From contig NZ_SPVH01000006.1 in assembly GCF_004614235.1 (NCBI RefSeq), forward strand, positions 372,001 through 436,000: a DNA stretch of 64,000 bases, written 5' to 3'. Made by a program: the position numbers and the translations under genes. This document shows positions 16,719-25,407 of the stretch, one piece after another; positions within the stretch are counted from its first letter, which is position 1, and the number at the start of each line of letters is the position of its first letter. The notes beneath the pieces were generated by a model. That model ran no database searches. It was given only the letters and a program-made list of their open reading frames with translations, and was not told where the DNA came from. Source of the DNA: Brevundimonas intermedia (lineage in GTDB: Bacteria; Pseudomonadota; Alphaproteobacteria; Caulobacterales; Caulobacteraceae).

Positions 16719-17273
16719 ATGCTGAAGATTCGTCTGGCCCGCGGCGGCGCCAAGAAGCGCCCCTACTATCACATCGTCGTCGCCGACTCGCACTCGCCGC
16801 GCGACGGCAAGTTCATCGAGAAGGTCGGCAGCTACAACCCGATGCTGCCCAAGGACGGCGCCACCCCCCGCGTCGCCCTGAAGGTCGAGCGTATCGCCGA
16901 ATGGCTCGGCAAGGGCGCCCAGCCGACCGACCGCGTCGCGCGCTTCCTGTCGCAGGACGAGACCCTGGGCCAGAAGGTCAAGTGGACCCAGTCGAACAAC
17001 CCGAACAAGGCCCAGCCCGGCAAGAAGGCGCAAGAGCGCGCCGCCGAACGCGCCCAGCGCGAAGCCGACCGCCTGGAAGCCGAAGCCGCCGCCAAGGTCG
17101 AGGCCGCTGAAGCCGCTGCGCGCGCCAAGGAAGAAGCCGCCGCTGCTGCCGCCGCTCCGGCTGTCGAAGAAGCCCCGGCCGAAGAAGCGCCTGCTGCTGA
17201 AGCCGCCGCTGAAGAGGCCCCCGCTGCAGAAGTGGCTGCTGAAGAAACGACTGAAGAAAAGGCCGAAGGCTAA
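16719..17273 (+). CDS. rpsP: 30S ribosomal protein S16 with long Ala/Glu-rich tail
   Basis: The first 85 or so residues are canonical bS16 ([33 protein letters not shown]). Residues from about 100 to 184 form a low-complexity Ala/Glu tail, roughly doubling the normal length. Such tails occur in Caulobacterales S16; their function is unknown. It lies 24 bases after ffh and before rimM, a common order. A terminator separates it from rimM. Confidence 0.96.
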   Translation: MLKIRLARGGAKKRPYYHIVVADSHSPRDGKFIEKVGSYNPMLPKDGATPRVALKVERIAEWLGKGAQPTDRVARFLSQDETLGQKVKWTQSNNPNKAQPGKKAQERAAERAQREADRLEAEAAAKVEAAEAAARAKEEAAAAAAAPAVEEAPAEEAPAAEAAAEEAPAAEVAAEETTEEKAEG

Positions 17274-17296
17274 GCCTTTCGGTTTGACGATGATCG

Positions 17297-17324
17297 AGGC
17301 GGCGTCTTTCGACGCCGCCTTTTT
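17297..17324 (+). terminator. Terminator between rpsP and rimM
   Basis: AGGCGGCGTC pairs with GACGCCGCCT around a TTTC loop, followed by TTTT. Partial readthrough into rimM is likely, since rimM starts 19 bases later. Confidence 0.85.
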
Positions 17325-17342
17325 CATGCGCTAAGGACCAAC

Positions 17343-17873
17343 ATGACCACGGACAGCAGATTGATCCTCGTCGGCCAGATAGGCGGCGCTTTCGGCGTGC
17401 GGGGCGAGGTGCGGGTGACCGCCTTCACCGCCGATCCCCTGGCCCTGACCGCCTACGGCCCGCTGCTGCATGCCGACGGCACGGTGGCCCTGACCCTGAC
17501 CTCGACGCGGCCCGACAAGAACGGCGTCGTCGGCCGGGCCAAGGAGATCACGACCAAGGAACAGGCCGACGCCCTGCGCGGCCTGAAACTGCACGTCCCC
17601 CGCGACCGTTTCCCTGAGCCGGACGAGGACGAATTCTATCTCGCCGACCTGCTGGGGGTCGAGGTCCGCGACACGGCCGGCGCCGTCCTGGGCACAGTCA
17701 AGTCGGTCCAGAACTTCGGCGCCGACGACATGCTGGAGATCGCCCCCGCAACCGGCGGCCCGACCTGGTATCTGCCCTTCACCAAGGAAGCGACGCCCGA
17801 ACTGCACCTGGCCGACGGCTGGCTTCTGGCCGCGCCCCCGACCGAGGTGGGCGAGCGCGAACCGGAATCCTGA
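17343..17873 (+). CDS. rimM: 16S rRNA processing factor RimM
   Basis: This is a 176-residue 30S maturation factor that works at the head of the small subunit with S19. The N-terminal domain has LILVGQIGGAFGVRGEVRV, and a PRC-barrel C-terminal domain covers about residues 95-165 (DEFYLADLLGVEV, TWYLPFTKEATPEL). It follows rpsP as expected, but trmD and rplS, which usually come next, are not here: the next gene is a glutathione transferase. Confidence 0.95.
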   Translation: MTTDSRLILVGQIGGAFGVRGEVRVTAFTADPLALTAYGPLLHADGTVALTLTSTRPDKNGVVGRAKEITTKEQADALRGLKLHVPRDRFPEPDEDEFYLADLLGVEVRDTAGAVLGTVKSVQNFGADDMLEIAPATGGPTWYLPFTKEATPELHLADGWLLAAPPTEVGEREPES

Positions 17874-17944
17874 CACGCGCCTGTAGGTGTTGCGGATTGG
17901 GTGGGCGGCGCCGACATAGGCCTATCGCAAGCCGAGGCTCTCGC

Positions 17945-18661
17945 ATGACCGACCTGTCCGCCTTCCCGATCACCCAGCGCTGGCCGGCCCAGCATCCCGA
18001 CCGCATTCAGCTCTATTCCCTGCCGACGCCGAACGGCGTGAAGGTCTCGATCATGCTGGAGGAGGTCGGCCTGGCCTATGAGCCGCACCTGGTCGACATC
18101 ACCAAGAACGAGACTTGGGGGCCTGAGTTTCTGTCGCTGAACCCCAACGGCAAGATCCCCGCCATCCTCGATCCGAACGGGCCAGGCGGCCAGCCGCTGG
18201 CCCTGTTCGAATCCGGCGCCATCCTGATCTATCTGGCGGAAAAGACCGGCAAGCTGCTCTCGACCGATCCCGCGACCCGCTACGAGACGATCCAGTGGGT
18301 CATGTTCCAGATGGGCGCCATCGGGCCGATGTTCGGCCAGTTGGGCTTCTTCCACCGTTTCGCCGGCAAGGACTACGAGGACAAGCGCCCGCGCGACCGC
18401 TACGTCGCCGAAAGCCGCCGCCTGCTGGGCGTGCTGGAGACGAGGCTTGCCAATGAGGGAGGAGAGCCCCGGGACTGGATCGTCGGGGACTATTCCATCG
18501 CCGACGTCGCCACCCTAGGCTGGGTTCGCAACCTGATCGGCTTTTACGAGGCGGGCGAGCTCGTCGGTTTTGCGGACTTTCCGCGCGTCGCCGCCTGGCT
18601 GGAGCGGGGTCTGGCGCGCCCCGCCGTGCAGCGCGGACTGGAGATTCCGGCGCGTCACTGA
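17945..18661 (+). CDS. Glutathione S-transferase (YghU/YfcG-like)
   Basis: This 238-residue protein has an N-terminal thioredoxin-like domain (IQLYSLPTPNGVKVSIMLEE, LNPNGKIPAILDP, ALFESGAILIYLAEKTGKL) and a helical C-terminal domain. The TPNG turn and spacing resemble the YfcG/YghU group, which have disulfide-bond reductase activity and use a Thr or Asn near the N-terminus instead of Ser or Cys. The ATG at 17945 begins MTDLSAFPITQRWP. It is probably transcribed separately from rimM, 71 bases away. Confidence 0.9.
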   Translation: MTDLSAFPITQRWPAQHPDRIQLYSLPTPNGVKVSIMLEEVGLAYEPHLVDITKNETWGPEFLSLNPNGKIPAILDPNGPGGQPLALFESGAILIYLAEKTGKLLSTDPATRYETIQWVMFQMGAIGPMFGQLGFFHRFAGKDYEDKRPRDRYVAESRRLLGVLETRLANEGGEPRDWIVGDYSIADVATLGWVRNLIGFYEAGELVGFADFPRVAAWLERGLARPAVQRGLEIPARH

Positions 18662-18712
18662 ACCGTCGTGCCCGGCGGGCATTATCTGACGACACAAACA
18701 GGAGCGCGACGG

Positions 18713-19108
18713 ATGGGTATCTTCTCTTCGATCTGGAACAAGATCACGGGTCACAAGCCCAAGGCGGCCCCCGCTCCGGCGCCCACGCCGACCGCCAGTG
18801 TGACGCCGACGCCGGGTGCGGCGGCCTCCACCCCCGCTCCGGCCCTGCCGCCCGTCGATGTCGAGGCGGTGCTCAGCGATCTGGCGGCGTCCAAGGGCGG
18901 CGGCGGCAACTGGCGCACGTCGATCGTCGATCTGCTGAAGCTGCTGGACCTGGATTCCAGCCTGGCGGCCCGCAAGGAACTGGCCGAGGAACTGAATGTC
19001 CACGCCGGCGAGCACGGCTCGGCCGAACAGAACATCGCCCTGTCCAAGGCGGTCTGGACCAAGCTGGCCGAAAACGGCGGTCACGTTCCCGCATCGCTGC
19101 GCGACTAA
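18713..19108 (+). CDS. DUF3597 family protein
   Basis: This 131-residue protein begins MGIFSSIWNKITGHK, has a Pro/Ala/Thr-rich linker (about residues 18-45) and a conserved C-terminal domain (VDVEAVLSDLAASKG, WRTSIVDLLKLLDLDSSLAARK). DUF3597 proteins resemble a small LysM-associated/dormancy-related family of unknown function. AGGAG lies eight bases before the ATG. There is no signal peptide. Confidence 0.8.
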   Translation: MGIFSSIWNKITGHKPKAAPAPAPTPTASVTPTPGAAASTPAPALPPVDVEAVLSDLAASKGGGGNWRTSIVDLLKLLDLDSSLAARKELAEELNVHAGEHGSAEQNIALSKAVWTKLAENGGHVPASLRD

Positions 19109-19156
19109 CGCGCCTCAACCAGCGCGAAGCGCGATAGGCTAAAACGATGCGCTGGA

Positions 19157-20341
19157 TCAGGCCCGCGGTCTGATCCAGCGTCCGGCACCCAGGGCCGCAA
19201 AGCCGACGACCAGGCCCCAGAAGGCCGATCCCACTCCGAACAAAGCTAGTCCCGAGGCCGTAGCGGCGAACGTCAGCACGGCCGCCTCACGTTGCGCCGT
19301 TTCGGCCATCATCCCTTGCAGCGCGCCGGTCAGCGGCGCGACCAAGGCCAGACCTGTCACCGCCGCCAGCACGGCCGGCGGCATGGCGATGAACAGCCCG
19401 GCCAGCGGTGCGGCGAAAAGGGCCACGATCAGATAGAAGCCGCCATAGATCACGCCCACGACCCAGCGCCGCGCAGGGTCGGGATGGGCGTCCGGCCCGG
19501 TGCAGATCGCCGCCGTGATCGCCGCAAGATTGACCCCGTGCCCGCCGAACGGGGCGATCAGCAGGCTGGCGACGCCGGTGGACAGGATCAGCCGGTTGGC
19601 GGGCGGCGGATAGCCGGCGCTCTGCAACACGACCAGTCCCGGCAGGTTCTGCGCCGCCAGGGTCACGAGGAACAACGGAAAGCCCAGGCTGACCGCCGCC
19701 TTCCAGTCGAACACGGACGCAACGGGCTCCAGATGGCCGAATGGGCTGGTCCCTGCCGGCAGGGTCAACTGCCCCCGTATCGCCAGGACGGCAAAGGCGG
19801 CCGCCAGCACGGCCGGCAGCGCCCAGGTCGGCCACAGGCGTCGCGATACCAGAAACAGCGCGACCAGTCCGACGACCAGAACCGTCTCGTCCGGCACGAC
19901 TTTGAACAGTCTCAACACGAAGGGCAGCAGCACGCCCGCCAGCATGGCCGAAGCGATGGCTGCTGGGATCCGCGCCGCCAACCGCCCCAGGGCCGGGATC
20001 AGGCCGGTCAGGATCATCAGCAGGGCGGCGAAGACGAAGGCGCCGATGGCCGTCGGCCATGACAGGCCCAGGGTCGAGGCCGCCAGCAGGGCCGCCCCCG
20101 GCGTCGACCAGGCCAGGACGACGGGGATCCTCAACCGCCAGCTCAGCAGCGCGCCCGGCACGCCGATACCTAGGCACAGGGCCGTCACCATCGATCCGAT
20201 CTGACCGGCGTCCGCGCCCAGCGCCTGGCCCGCCTGGACGACCAGAGCCACGGTCCCGCCGAAACCGATCACCGTCGCCACGGCGGCGGACGAAAAGGCG
20301 GAAGCGGGCAGGGCGCGCATGGAAAAGGCCGGAGCAGTCAT
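19157..20341 (-). CDS. benE: Benzoate/H+ symporter family transporter BenE
   Basis: This is a 394-residue membrane protein with about 11-12 hydrophobic segments and the BenE-family pattern (TVIGFGGTVALVVQAGQALGA near the N-terminus, GGHGVNLAAITAAICTGPDAH in the middle). It would import benzoate or a similar acid with protons. No benzoate-degradation gene lies nearby, so the substrate is uncertain. It appears to stand alone, convergent with the DUF3597 gene and 57 bases from fabI's stop. Confidence 0.88.
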   Translation of the reverse strand: MTAPAFSMRALPASAFSSAAVATVIGFGGTVALVVQAGQALGADAGQIGSMVTALCLGIGVPGALLSWRLRIPVVLAWSTPGAALLAASTLGLSWPTAIGAFVFAALLMILTGLIPALGRLAARIPAAIASAMLAGVLLPFVLRLFKVVPDETVLVVGLVALFLVSRRLWPTWALPAVLAAAFAVLAIRGQLTLPAGTSPFGHLEPVASVFDWKAAVSLGFPLFLVTLAAQNLPGLVVLQSAGYPPPANRLILSTGVASLLIAPFGGHGVNLAAITAAICTGPDAHPDPARRWVVGVIYGGFYLIVALFAAPLAGLFIAMPPAVLAAVTGLALVAPLTGALQGMMAETAQREAAVLTFAATASGLALFGVGSAFWGLVVGFAALGAGRWIRPRA

Positions 20342-20398
20342 GCCCCGGCCTTAAACCGTCACCGTGAAGGCCGGAAGGGCCTGATCAGGCCGCGCCGA

Positions 20399-21220
20399 TC
20401 AACCTTCCATGTCGTCTGGCAGACCCACGGCGTGGAAGCCCGCATCGACGTGGACGACCTCGCCCGTGGTCGAACGGCCCAGGTCCGAGCACAGCCACAG
20501 GGCCGCGCCGGCGACGCCCTCCATCGAGGTCTCTTCCTTGATCAGCGAGAACTGGGCCGACTTGGAGTGCAGGCCGCGCCCGCCCGAGATGCCGGCCAGC
20601 GACAGGGTGCGCATGGCACCGGCCGAGATGGCGTTGACGCGGATGTTCTTGGGGCCCAGGTCGCGCGCGATATAGCGGGTCGCCGCCTCCAGCGCCGCCT
20701 TGGCCACGCCCATGGTGTTGTAGTTCGGGATGACCCGCTCGGACCCCAGATAGGTCAGGGTGATCAGGCTGCCGCCGTTCGGCATCAGCTTGGCGGCGCG
20801 CTTGGCCACGTCCACGAAGCTGAAGGCCGAGATGTTCAGGGCCAGAAGGAAGCTGTCGCGCGTGGTGTTGTCCACGAAGCTGCCCTTCAGCTCGTCCTTG
20901 TTGGCGAAGGCCACCGAATGGACGACGAAGTCGATGGTGCCGAAGGTCTTTTCCAGCTCGGCGAAGGCGGCGTCCATCGAGGCGTCGTCGGTGACGTCGG
21001 CCGGAATCAGCAGCTTGGCGCCGACGCTTTCGGCCAACGGCCGCACGCGCCGCTCCAGGCTTTCGCCCATATAGGTGAAGGCCAGTTCCGCGCCCTGCGC
21101 CGCCAGCTGCGAGGCGATGCCCCAGGCGATGGAGCTGGAGTTCGCCACGCCCATGATCAGGCCCTTCTTGCCCTTCATGAGGTCGCCGGTCGGCATGTCC
21201 CAGCCTTCGGAAGTGGCCAT
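20399..21220 (-). CDS. fabI: Enoyl-[acyl-carrier-protein] reductase FabI
   Basis: This 273-residue short-chain dehydrogenase carries out the last step of fatty acid elongation with NADH. It has GKKGLIMGVANSSSIAWGIA at the nucleotide site, SVAFANKDELKG, and the active-site Tyr-(x)6-Lys in YNTMGVAKAALEA. The ATG at 21220 has AGGAGA seven bases upstream. The upstream gap to galU holds a family B palindrome. Confidence 0.95.
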   Translation of the reverse strand: MATSEGWDMPTGDLMKGKKGLIMGVANSSSIAWGIASQLAAQGAELAFTYMGESLERRVRPLAESVGAKLLIPADVTDDASMDAAFAELEKTFGTIDFVVHSVAFANKDELKGSFVDNTTRDSFLLALNISAFSFVDVAKRAAKLMPNGGSLITLTYLGSERVIPNYNTMGVAKAALEAATRYIARDLGPKNIRVNAISAGAMRTLSLAGISGGRGLHSKSAQFSLIKEETSMEGVAGAALWLCSDLGRSTTGEVVHVDAGFHAVGLPDDMEG

Positions 21221-21275
21221 GGTTCGTCTCCTGATTATTTGGCGCAGGGTTAGCAGGCTAGGGAAGCTGGCTCAA

Positions 21276-21452
21276 CGCCTCTCCCTCCCCCGCGGGGGAG
21301 GGTGGTCGAGCCGCAGGCGAGATCGGGTGGGGAGGGCAGGGCGAAACCTCGTCGATCTCGCAGGGGCAAACTCAGATCAGTGCGGCCTTGCCTGGCCGCC
21401 CCCACCCCGTCGCTGCGCGACGACCCTCCCCCGCAGGGGGAGGGAGAGGCGT
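21276..21452. repeat. Intergenic palindrome, family B, copy 1
   Basis: Ends are CGCCTCTCCCTCCC and GGGAGGGAGAGGCG, with inner matching arms around GTGGGG and CCCCAC. It fills the gap between fabI and galU. A related copy lies at 61592-61756. Confidence 0.75.
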
Positions 21453-21463
21453 CGTGCTGATTT

Positions 21464-22342
21464 TTACAGCAGGCCCGAGATCGCCGCGCGGGCGGCGTCG
21501 CCCAGGTCTGGCCGTTTCAACGCCAAGGCGACGTTGGCTTTCAGCAGGCCGATCTTGTCGCCGCAGTCGTGGGTCACGCCGGCGTATTCGACCGCTGTGA
21601 AGGCCTGGTGCTGCATCAGCCGCGCCATGGCGTCGGTCAGCTGGATTTCGTTGCCGGCCCCGCGTTCCTGGGTCGCCAGGAGGTCGAAAATTTCCGGCTG
21701 AAGGATATAGCGGCCCGAGATCGACAGGTTCGACGGCGCCGTGCCTGGGGCGGGCTTTTCGACCATCCCCTTCATCTCGATCCGGTTGCCCTGGCGGCCG
21801 ACGGGATCGACGATGCCGTATTTGTGGGCCTGTTCGATGTCGACAGATTCCACGCCGATGATGTTGCCGCCGGTCTCGGCATAGACCTCGGCCAACTGCT
21901 TCAGGGCGCCCGGCTGCGAGTCAACGATCACGTCGGGCAGGATGACGGCGAACGGCTCATGGCCGATGATGTCGCGCGCGCACCAGACGGCGTGGCCCAG
22001 GCCCTTGGGCTGCATCTGGCGGGTGAAGCTCATCTCGCCGGCGGACGCCAGTTCGGCGTTCATCATCTCCAGGATTTCGATCTTGCCCTTGGCCAGGAGC
22101 TGGGCTTCCAGCTCGATCTGGTGATCGAAATAGTCCTCGATTGCGCCCTTGGAGCGGCCGGTGACGAAGACGATGTGCTCGATCCCCGCCTCGCGCGCCT
22201 CTTCGACGATGTAGGACAGAATCGGCCGATCGACGACGTTCAGCAGTTCCTTGGGCGTGGTCTTGGTGCCGGGGAGGACGCGGGTGCCGAGGCCCGCGAC
22301 GGGCAATACGGCCTTGCGCAGGCGCGCGGGCGTGGTGGTCAT
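21464..22342 (-). CDS. galU: UTP-glucose-1-phosphate uridylyltransferase
   Basis: This 292-residue enzyme makes UDP-glucose for polysaccharide and envelope synthesis. It has the nucleotidyltransferase motif LPVAGLGTRVLPGTKTTPKE, VDRPILSYIVEEA, FVTGRSKGAIEDYFD and VEKPAPGTAPSNLSISGRY. Two ATGs are close; the one at 22342 has AGGA at a good distance, while that at 22348 is almost on top of it. It lies downstream of pstS on the same strand, with a large hairpin between them. Confidence 0.95.
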   Translation of the reverse strand: MTTTPARLRKAVLPVAGLGTRVLPGTKTTPKELLNVVDRPILSYIVEEAREAGIEHIVFVTGRSKGAIEDYFDHQIELEAQLLAKGKIEILEMMNAELASAGEMSFTRQMQPKGLGHAVWCARDIIGHEPFAVILPDVIVDSQPGALKQLAEVYAETGGNIIGVESVDIEQAHKYGIVDPVGRQGNRIEMKGMVEKPAPGTAPSNLSISGRYILQPEIFDLLATQERGAGNEIQLTDAMARLMQHQAFTAVEYAGVTHDCGDKIGLLKANVALALKRPDLGDAARAAISGLL

Positions 22343-22362
22343 AAACATATCCTGACAGCTAT

Positions 22363-22406
22363 CCCGCCCCTTCTACCCGGTGCGGACCGGCGAAAGAAGG
22401 GGCGGG
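22363..22406. repeat. Two-level perfect hairpin between pstS and galU
   Basis: Outer arms CCCGCCCCTTCT (22363-22374) and AGAAGGGGCGGG (22395-22406) enclose CCGGT (22377-22381) and ACCGG (22386-22390). It lies about 20 bases from both the pstS stop and the galU start. No U-tract follows, so it may act as an mRNA stabiliser, a processing site or a weak terminator. Confidence 0.7.
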
Positions 22407-22425
22407 ACGGCGGTCGGGTTCCGCC

Positions 22426-23493
22426 TTACTTGGCGGGGCGCGTCATCGGGGTCATGGCGGCGATGGTCGCGCGCTGGGCCAGCAGCTGATCTTCCGGCAG
22501 CGGGATCAGGCCGCGGTCGGCCAGATAGCCGCCCTTGCCGGCAGAACCCTCGGACAGGAACTCTTGCACGAACTGCTGCAGGCCCGGAATGACGCCGATG
22601 TGGGCCTTCTTCACATAGATGTAGAGGCTGCGCGACAGCGGATAGGCGCCGCTGGCGATGGTGTCCGCATTGGGTGTGACGCCGTCGATGGTCTCGGCCT
22701 TCACCGTGTCCAGGTTCTGTTCCAGGAAGGAATAGCCGAACACGCCCAGCGAGCCCGGCGTGCGGGTCAGGGTCTGGACGATGGCGTTGTCGTTTTCACC
22801 CGAGTCGATCCAGGCGCCGTCCTCGCGCAAGGTATGGGCGATGCCCTCGAACCGGTCCTTGTCGCCTTCGATGGCCTTGACGGCCGGAACCAGCTTGGCG
22901 CCCGGCGTCATGCCCAGCTCCAGAAAGGCGTCGCGCGTGCCCGATGTGGGCGGCGGGCCATAGACCTGGATCCGTTGGTTCGGCAGGCCGGCGTTGACCT
23001 GGTTCCAGGTCGTGGCGGGGTTTGTCACGAACGTGCCGTTCGGCCCCGGAACTTCCTTGGCCAGGCCTTCGTACAGGTCGTTCAGTTCGAAGTTGAAGCC
23101 GTTGCCGTTGCGGGCCGTGGCGATGACGATGCCGTCGAAGCCGATCTTGATCTCGACGATGTCGGTGACGCCGTTCTTGGCGCACAGGTCGAACTCGGAC
23201 TGTTTCATCTGACGCGAGGCGTTGGCGATGTCCGGGGTGGTCGGGCCGATGCCCTGGCAGAAGGCCTGGATGCCGCCGCCGGTGCCCAGCGATTCGACGC
23301 GGGGCGCCGCGCCGTTGGAGGCGCGGGCGAAGGTCTCGGCCACGCGGGTGGCGAAGGGGAAGACGGTGGACGAACCCGCCGACCAGATGCCAGCGCGCGT
23401 GCCGGAGGCCGAGCCACCCCCGCCGTTGTCGCCACAGGCCGCCAGGGCCAGAAGGGCGGCGGCCGAAGCCGCCAGTTTCAGTGTGCGGATCAT
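22426..23493 (-). CDS. pstS: Phosphate ABC transporter substrate-binding lipoprotein PstS
   Basis: This 355-residue binding protein has a lipoprotein signal ending in LLALAACGDN (Cys20). It has a phosphate-binding fold: IWSAGSSTVFPFATRVAETF, SLGTGGGIQAFCQGIG and SGTRDAFLELG. The last motif resembles the PstS SGT phosphate loop. No pstCAB genes are adjacent; the neighbours are phnCDE. A GTGACAG element upstream (23543-23549) resembles half a PHO box. GGGAGAG lies upstream of the ATG. Confidence 0.9.
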   Translation of the reverse strand: MIRTLKLAASAAALLALAACGDNGGGGSASGTRAGIWSAGSSTVFPFATRVAETFARASNGAAPRVESLGTGGGIQAFCQGIGPTTPDIANASRQMKQSEFDLCAKNGVTDIVEIKIGFDGIVIATARNGNGFNFELNDLYEGLAKEVPGPNGTFVTNPATTWNQVNAGLPNQRIQVYGPPPTSGTRDAFLELGMTPGAKLVPAVKAIEGDKDRFEGIAHTLREDGAWIDSGENDNAIVQTLTRTPGSLGVFGYSFLEQNLDTVKAETIDGVTPNADTIASGAYPLSRSLYIYVKKAHIGVIPGLQQFVQEFLSEGSAGKGGYLADRGLIPLPEDQLLAQRATIAAMTPMTRPAK

Positions 23494-23530
23494 CCTGAGC
23501 TCTCCCTGAGCATCGATTTCGCGATGCTTA

Positions 23531-23549
23531 GAGCAGAGGATTGTGACAG
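23531..23549 (-). promoter_or_regulatory. PHO-box-like site upstream of pstS
   Basis: On the minus strand this reads CTGTCACAATCCTCTGC. The first seven bases match the PHO-box half CTGTCAC/T. The phnC upstream region has CTGTCACAAATGTCTGC with the same spacing. The second half fits the consensus poorly. Confidence 0.45.
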
Positions 23550-23572
23550 TCCGACGAAGGGTCGGACCGCCG

Positions 23573-24385
23573 CTACAGCAGGCGGCGGCGCATGACCTGC
23601 GACAGGGTGTCGATCAGGGTCACGGCGACGACCACGACGATCACGATGGCGGACACGGCCCGGAAGTCGAAGGCGTTCATGCTGTCGAACAGCACCTGAC
23701 CGATGCCGCCGGCGCCGATCAGACCCAGAACCGTCGCCGAACGGCTGTTCGATTCGAAGCGGTACAGGGCGAACGAGGTCCACAGCGGCGCGACCTGCGG
23801 CAACACGCCCCAGACGATCTCGTGCAGCTTGCCGGCGCCGGTGGCGCGCACGCCCTCGACAGGCCCCTTGTCGATCGACTCGACGGCTTCGGAGAACAGC
23901 TTGGCCAAGACGCCGGCCGTATTCAGGGTGATGGCCAGGACGCCGGCCAGCGGCCCCAGGCCCACGGCCGTCACGAACAGCAGGCCGATCACAAGGTCGG
24001 GCACCGAACGCAGCAGGTTCATCACCCACCGCACGGGCGTCACGACCCAGACGGGGGCGATGTTGCGTGCGGCGGCCAGGCCCAGCGGAATCCCCAGCAG
24101 AACGGCCAGGAAGGTGCCCCAAAGCGCAATCTGAACCGTCTCCCACATCTTGGCGACGAACATTTTCCAGTCGCTGAAGTCGGGACGCAGCAAGTCGTGG
24201 ACGAACAGCAGGGTGCTGTCGTTGCCCGCGAACAGGCGCGGCAGATTGCCCAGATCGACGGCGTCGATGCTGTAGAGCAGGACGGCGGCGACGCCGCCCC
24301 ACACCAGGATGTCGGCGACCCACGCCAGGGTGGATTTCTTGGGTGCCACCGGAATGGAGACGGCGGGGGACGCGACTGCGGTCAA
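23573..24385 (-). CDS. phnE: Phosphonate/phosphite ABC transporter permease PhnE
   Basis: This 270-residue permease has about six membrane segments and the EAA-type cytoplasmic loop (ESIDKGPVEGVRATGAGKLH) that contacts the ATPase. The start is a TTG overlapping the phnD stop by four bases (TTGA), so translation is coupled. It is last in phnC-phnD-phnE. No C-P lyase genes are present in the window, so the substrate could be a phosphonate, phosphite or phosphate. Confidence 0.9.
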   Translation of the reverse strand: MTAVASPAVSIPVAPKKSTLAWVADILVWGGVAAVLLYSIDAVDLGNLPRLFAGNDSTLLFVHDLLRPDFSDWKMFVAKMWETVQIALWGTFLAVLLGIPLGLAAARNIAPVWVVTPVRWVMNLLRSVPDLVIGLLFVTAVGLGPLAGVLAITLNTAGVLAKLFSEAVESIDKGPVEGVRATGAGKLHEIVWGVLPQVAPLWTSFALYRFESNSRSATVLGLIGAGGIGQVLFDSMNAFDFRAVSAIVIVVVVAVTLIDTLSQVMRRRLL

Positions 24386-25407
24386 GGCCGGACCTCACGC
24401 AGGCTGCGCAGGCGTTGAAGCTCGCGCTCGGCGGCCGCGACGGCGGCGGTGTCGCCCTTGGCGCGCGCATCGCCCAGTTTCTGGTCGGCGATCATTTCGC
24501 GGATCGGGTCCAGATAGCTGTCGTCGGCGGCGGTGAAGCGGGAATATTCCAGGTCCGCCAGAACCGCGCGCTGGCGCTCGGCCTCGGCGCCTTCGCCCTG
24601 GCCATAGGTCAGGAAGAAGCTGCGGATCTTTTCCTTCAGCGCCGGGTCCAGGTCCTCGCGCACGACGATGCCGCTCTCGGGGATGGGGGGCGAGGTCCAG
24701 ATTTCCTCGATTTGCCCGGCCAGCTGCGGGTTTTCCTTGCGCATGAAGATGGTGTTGACGCTGTTGGAGGTCGCCACGTCGATCACGCCCGTGGCGACGC
24801 CGAAGGCGTTGGCCTGGTGGTTGGCCGAGCGCACGGTCTTGAAGCACTGTGACGGCACCACGCCGCGCGGATTGAACAGGAAGGTCAGCGGGGCCAGGGT
24901 GCCCGACGTCGACTGGGCGTCGCCGATGCCGAAGTTGTACTGCTTGCCGCAGGCCATGACCTTGTCCAGCGTGATGCCCGAACCCTTTTTGACGATCAGG
25001 GTCGACTGATAGCTGTCCAGGCCTTCGCGGTTGACGGTGCGGGCGATGACCTCGGCCTTGGCGCGGTCGATGGCCTCGACCTCGGGCTTGGCCGAGAACC
25101 ACCCGACCTGGGTGTGGTTGCCGCGCATGGCCTCGACCAGAACCGTATAGTTCGAGCCGAAATAGGGTTTGACCGGCACGCCGATGGCCTTGGACATATC
25201 GTCCAGCAGCGGCTGCCACAACGGACCGGCGGAGGCCTGACCTTCGGCTGACAGGATGGAGAAGGTGATCTCGGTCGGCGCGCCGCCGGCCTTCTTGTCC
25301 TCACCGCCGCCGCAGGCCGCCAGGCCCAGGATCATCACGGCCGCGCCAGCCGCAGCGAACAGGCCCCGGAAGGCTTTGGGAGTGGAGGAAATACGGGACA
25401 GGCTCAT
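24382..25407 (-). CDS. phnD: Phosphonate/phosphite ABC transporter substrate-binding protein PhnD
   Basis: This 341-residue lipoprotein has a signal ending in ILGLAACGGGEDKK (lipobox Cys near residue 33). The binding domain has SAEGQASAGPLWQPLLDDMS, YFGSNYTVLVEAMRGN, and AQSTSGTLAPLTFLF with the ligand-binding STSG loop of PhnD/PtxB proteins. It overlaps phnC and phnE by four bases each. The STSG loop supports binding of an oxyanion of phosphorus; which one cannot be decided from sequence. Confidence 0.92.
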   Translation of the reverse strand: MSLSRISSTPKAFRGLFAAAGAAVMILGLAACGGGEDKKAGGAPTEITFSILSAEGQASAGPLWQPLLDDMSKAIGVPVKPYFGSNYTVLVEAMRGNHTQVGWFSAKPEVEAIDRAKAEVIARTVNREGLDSYQSTLIVKKGSGITLDKVMACGKQYNFGIGDAQSTSGTLAPLTFLFNPRGVVPSQCFKTVRSANHQANAFGVATGVIDVATSNSVNTIFMRKENPQLAGQIEEIWTSPPIPESGIVVREDLDPALKEKIRSFFLTYGQGEGAEAERQRAVLADLEYSRFTAADDSYLDPIREMIADQKLGDARAKGDTAAVAAAERELQRLRSLREVRP

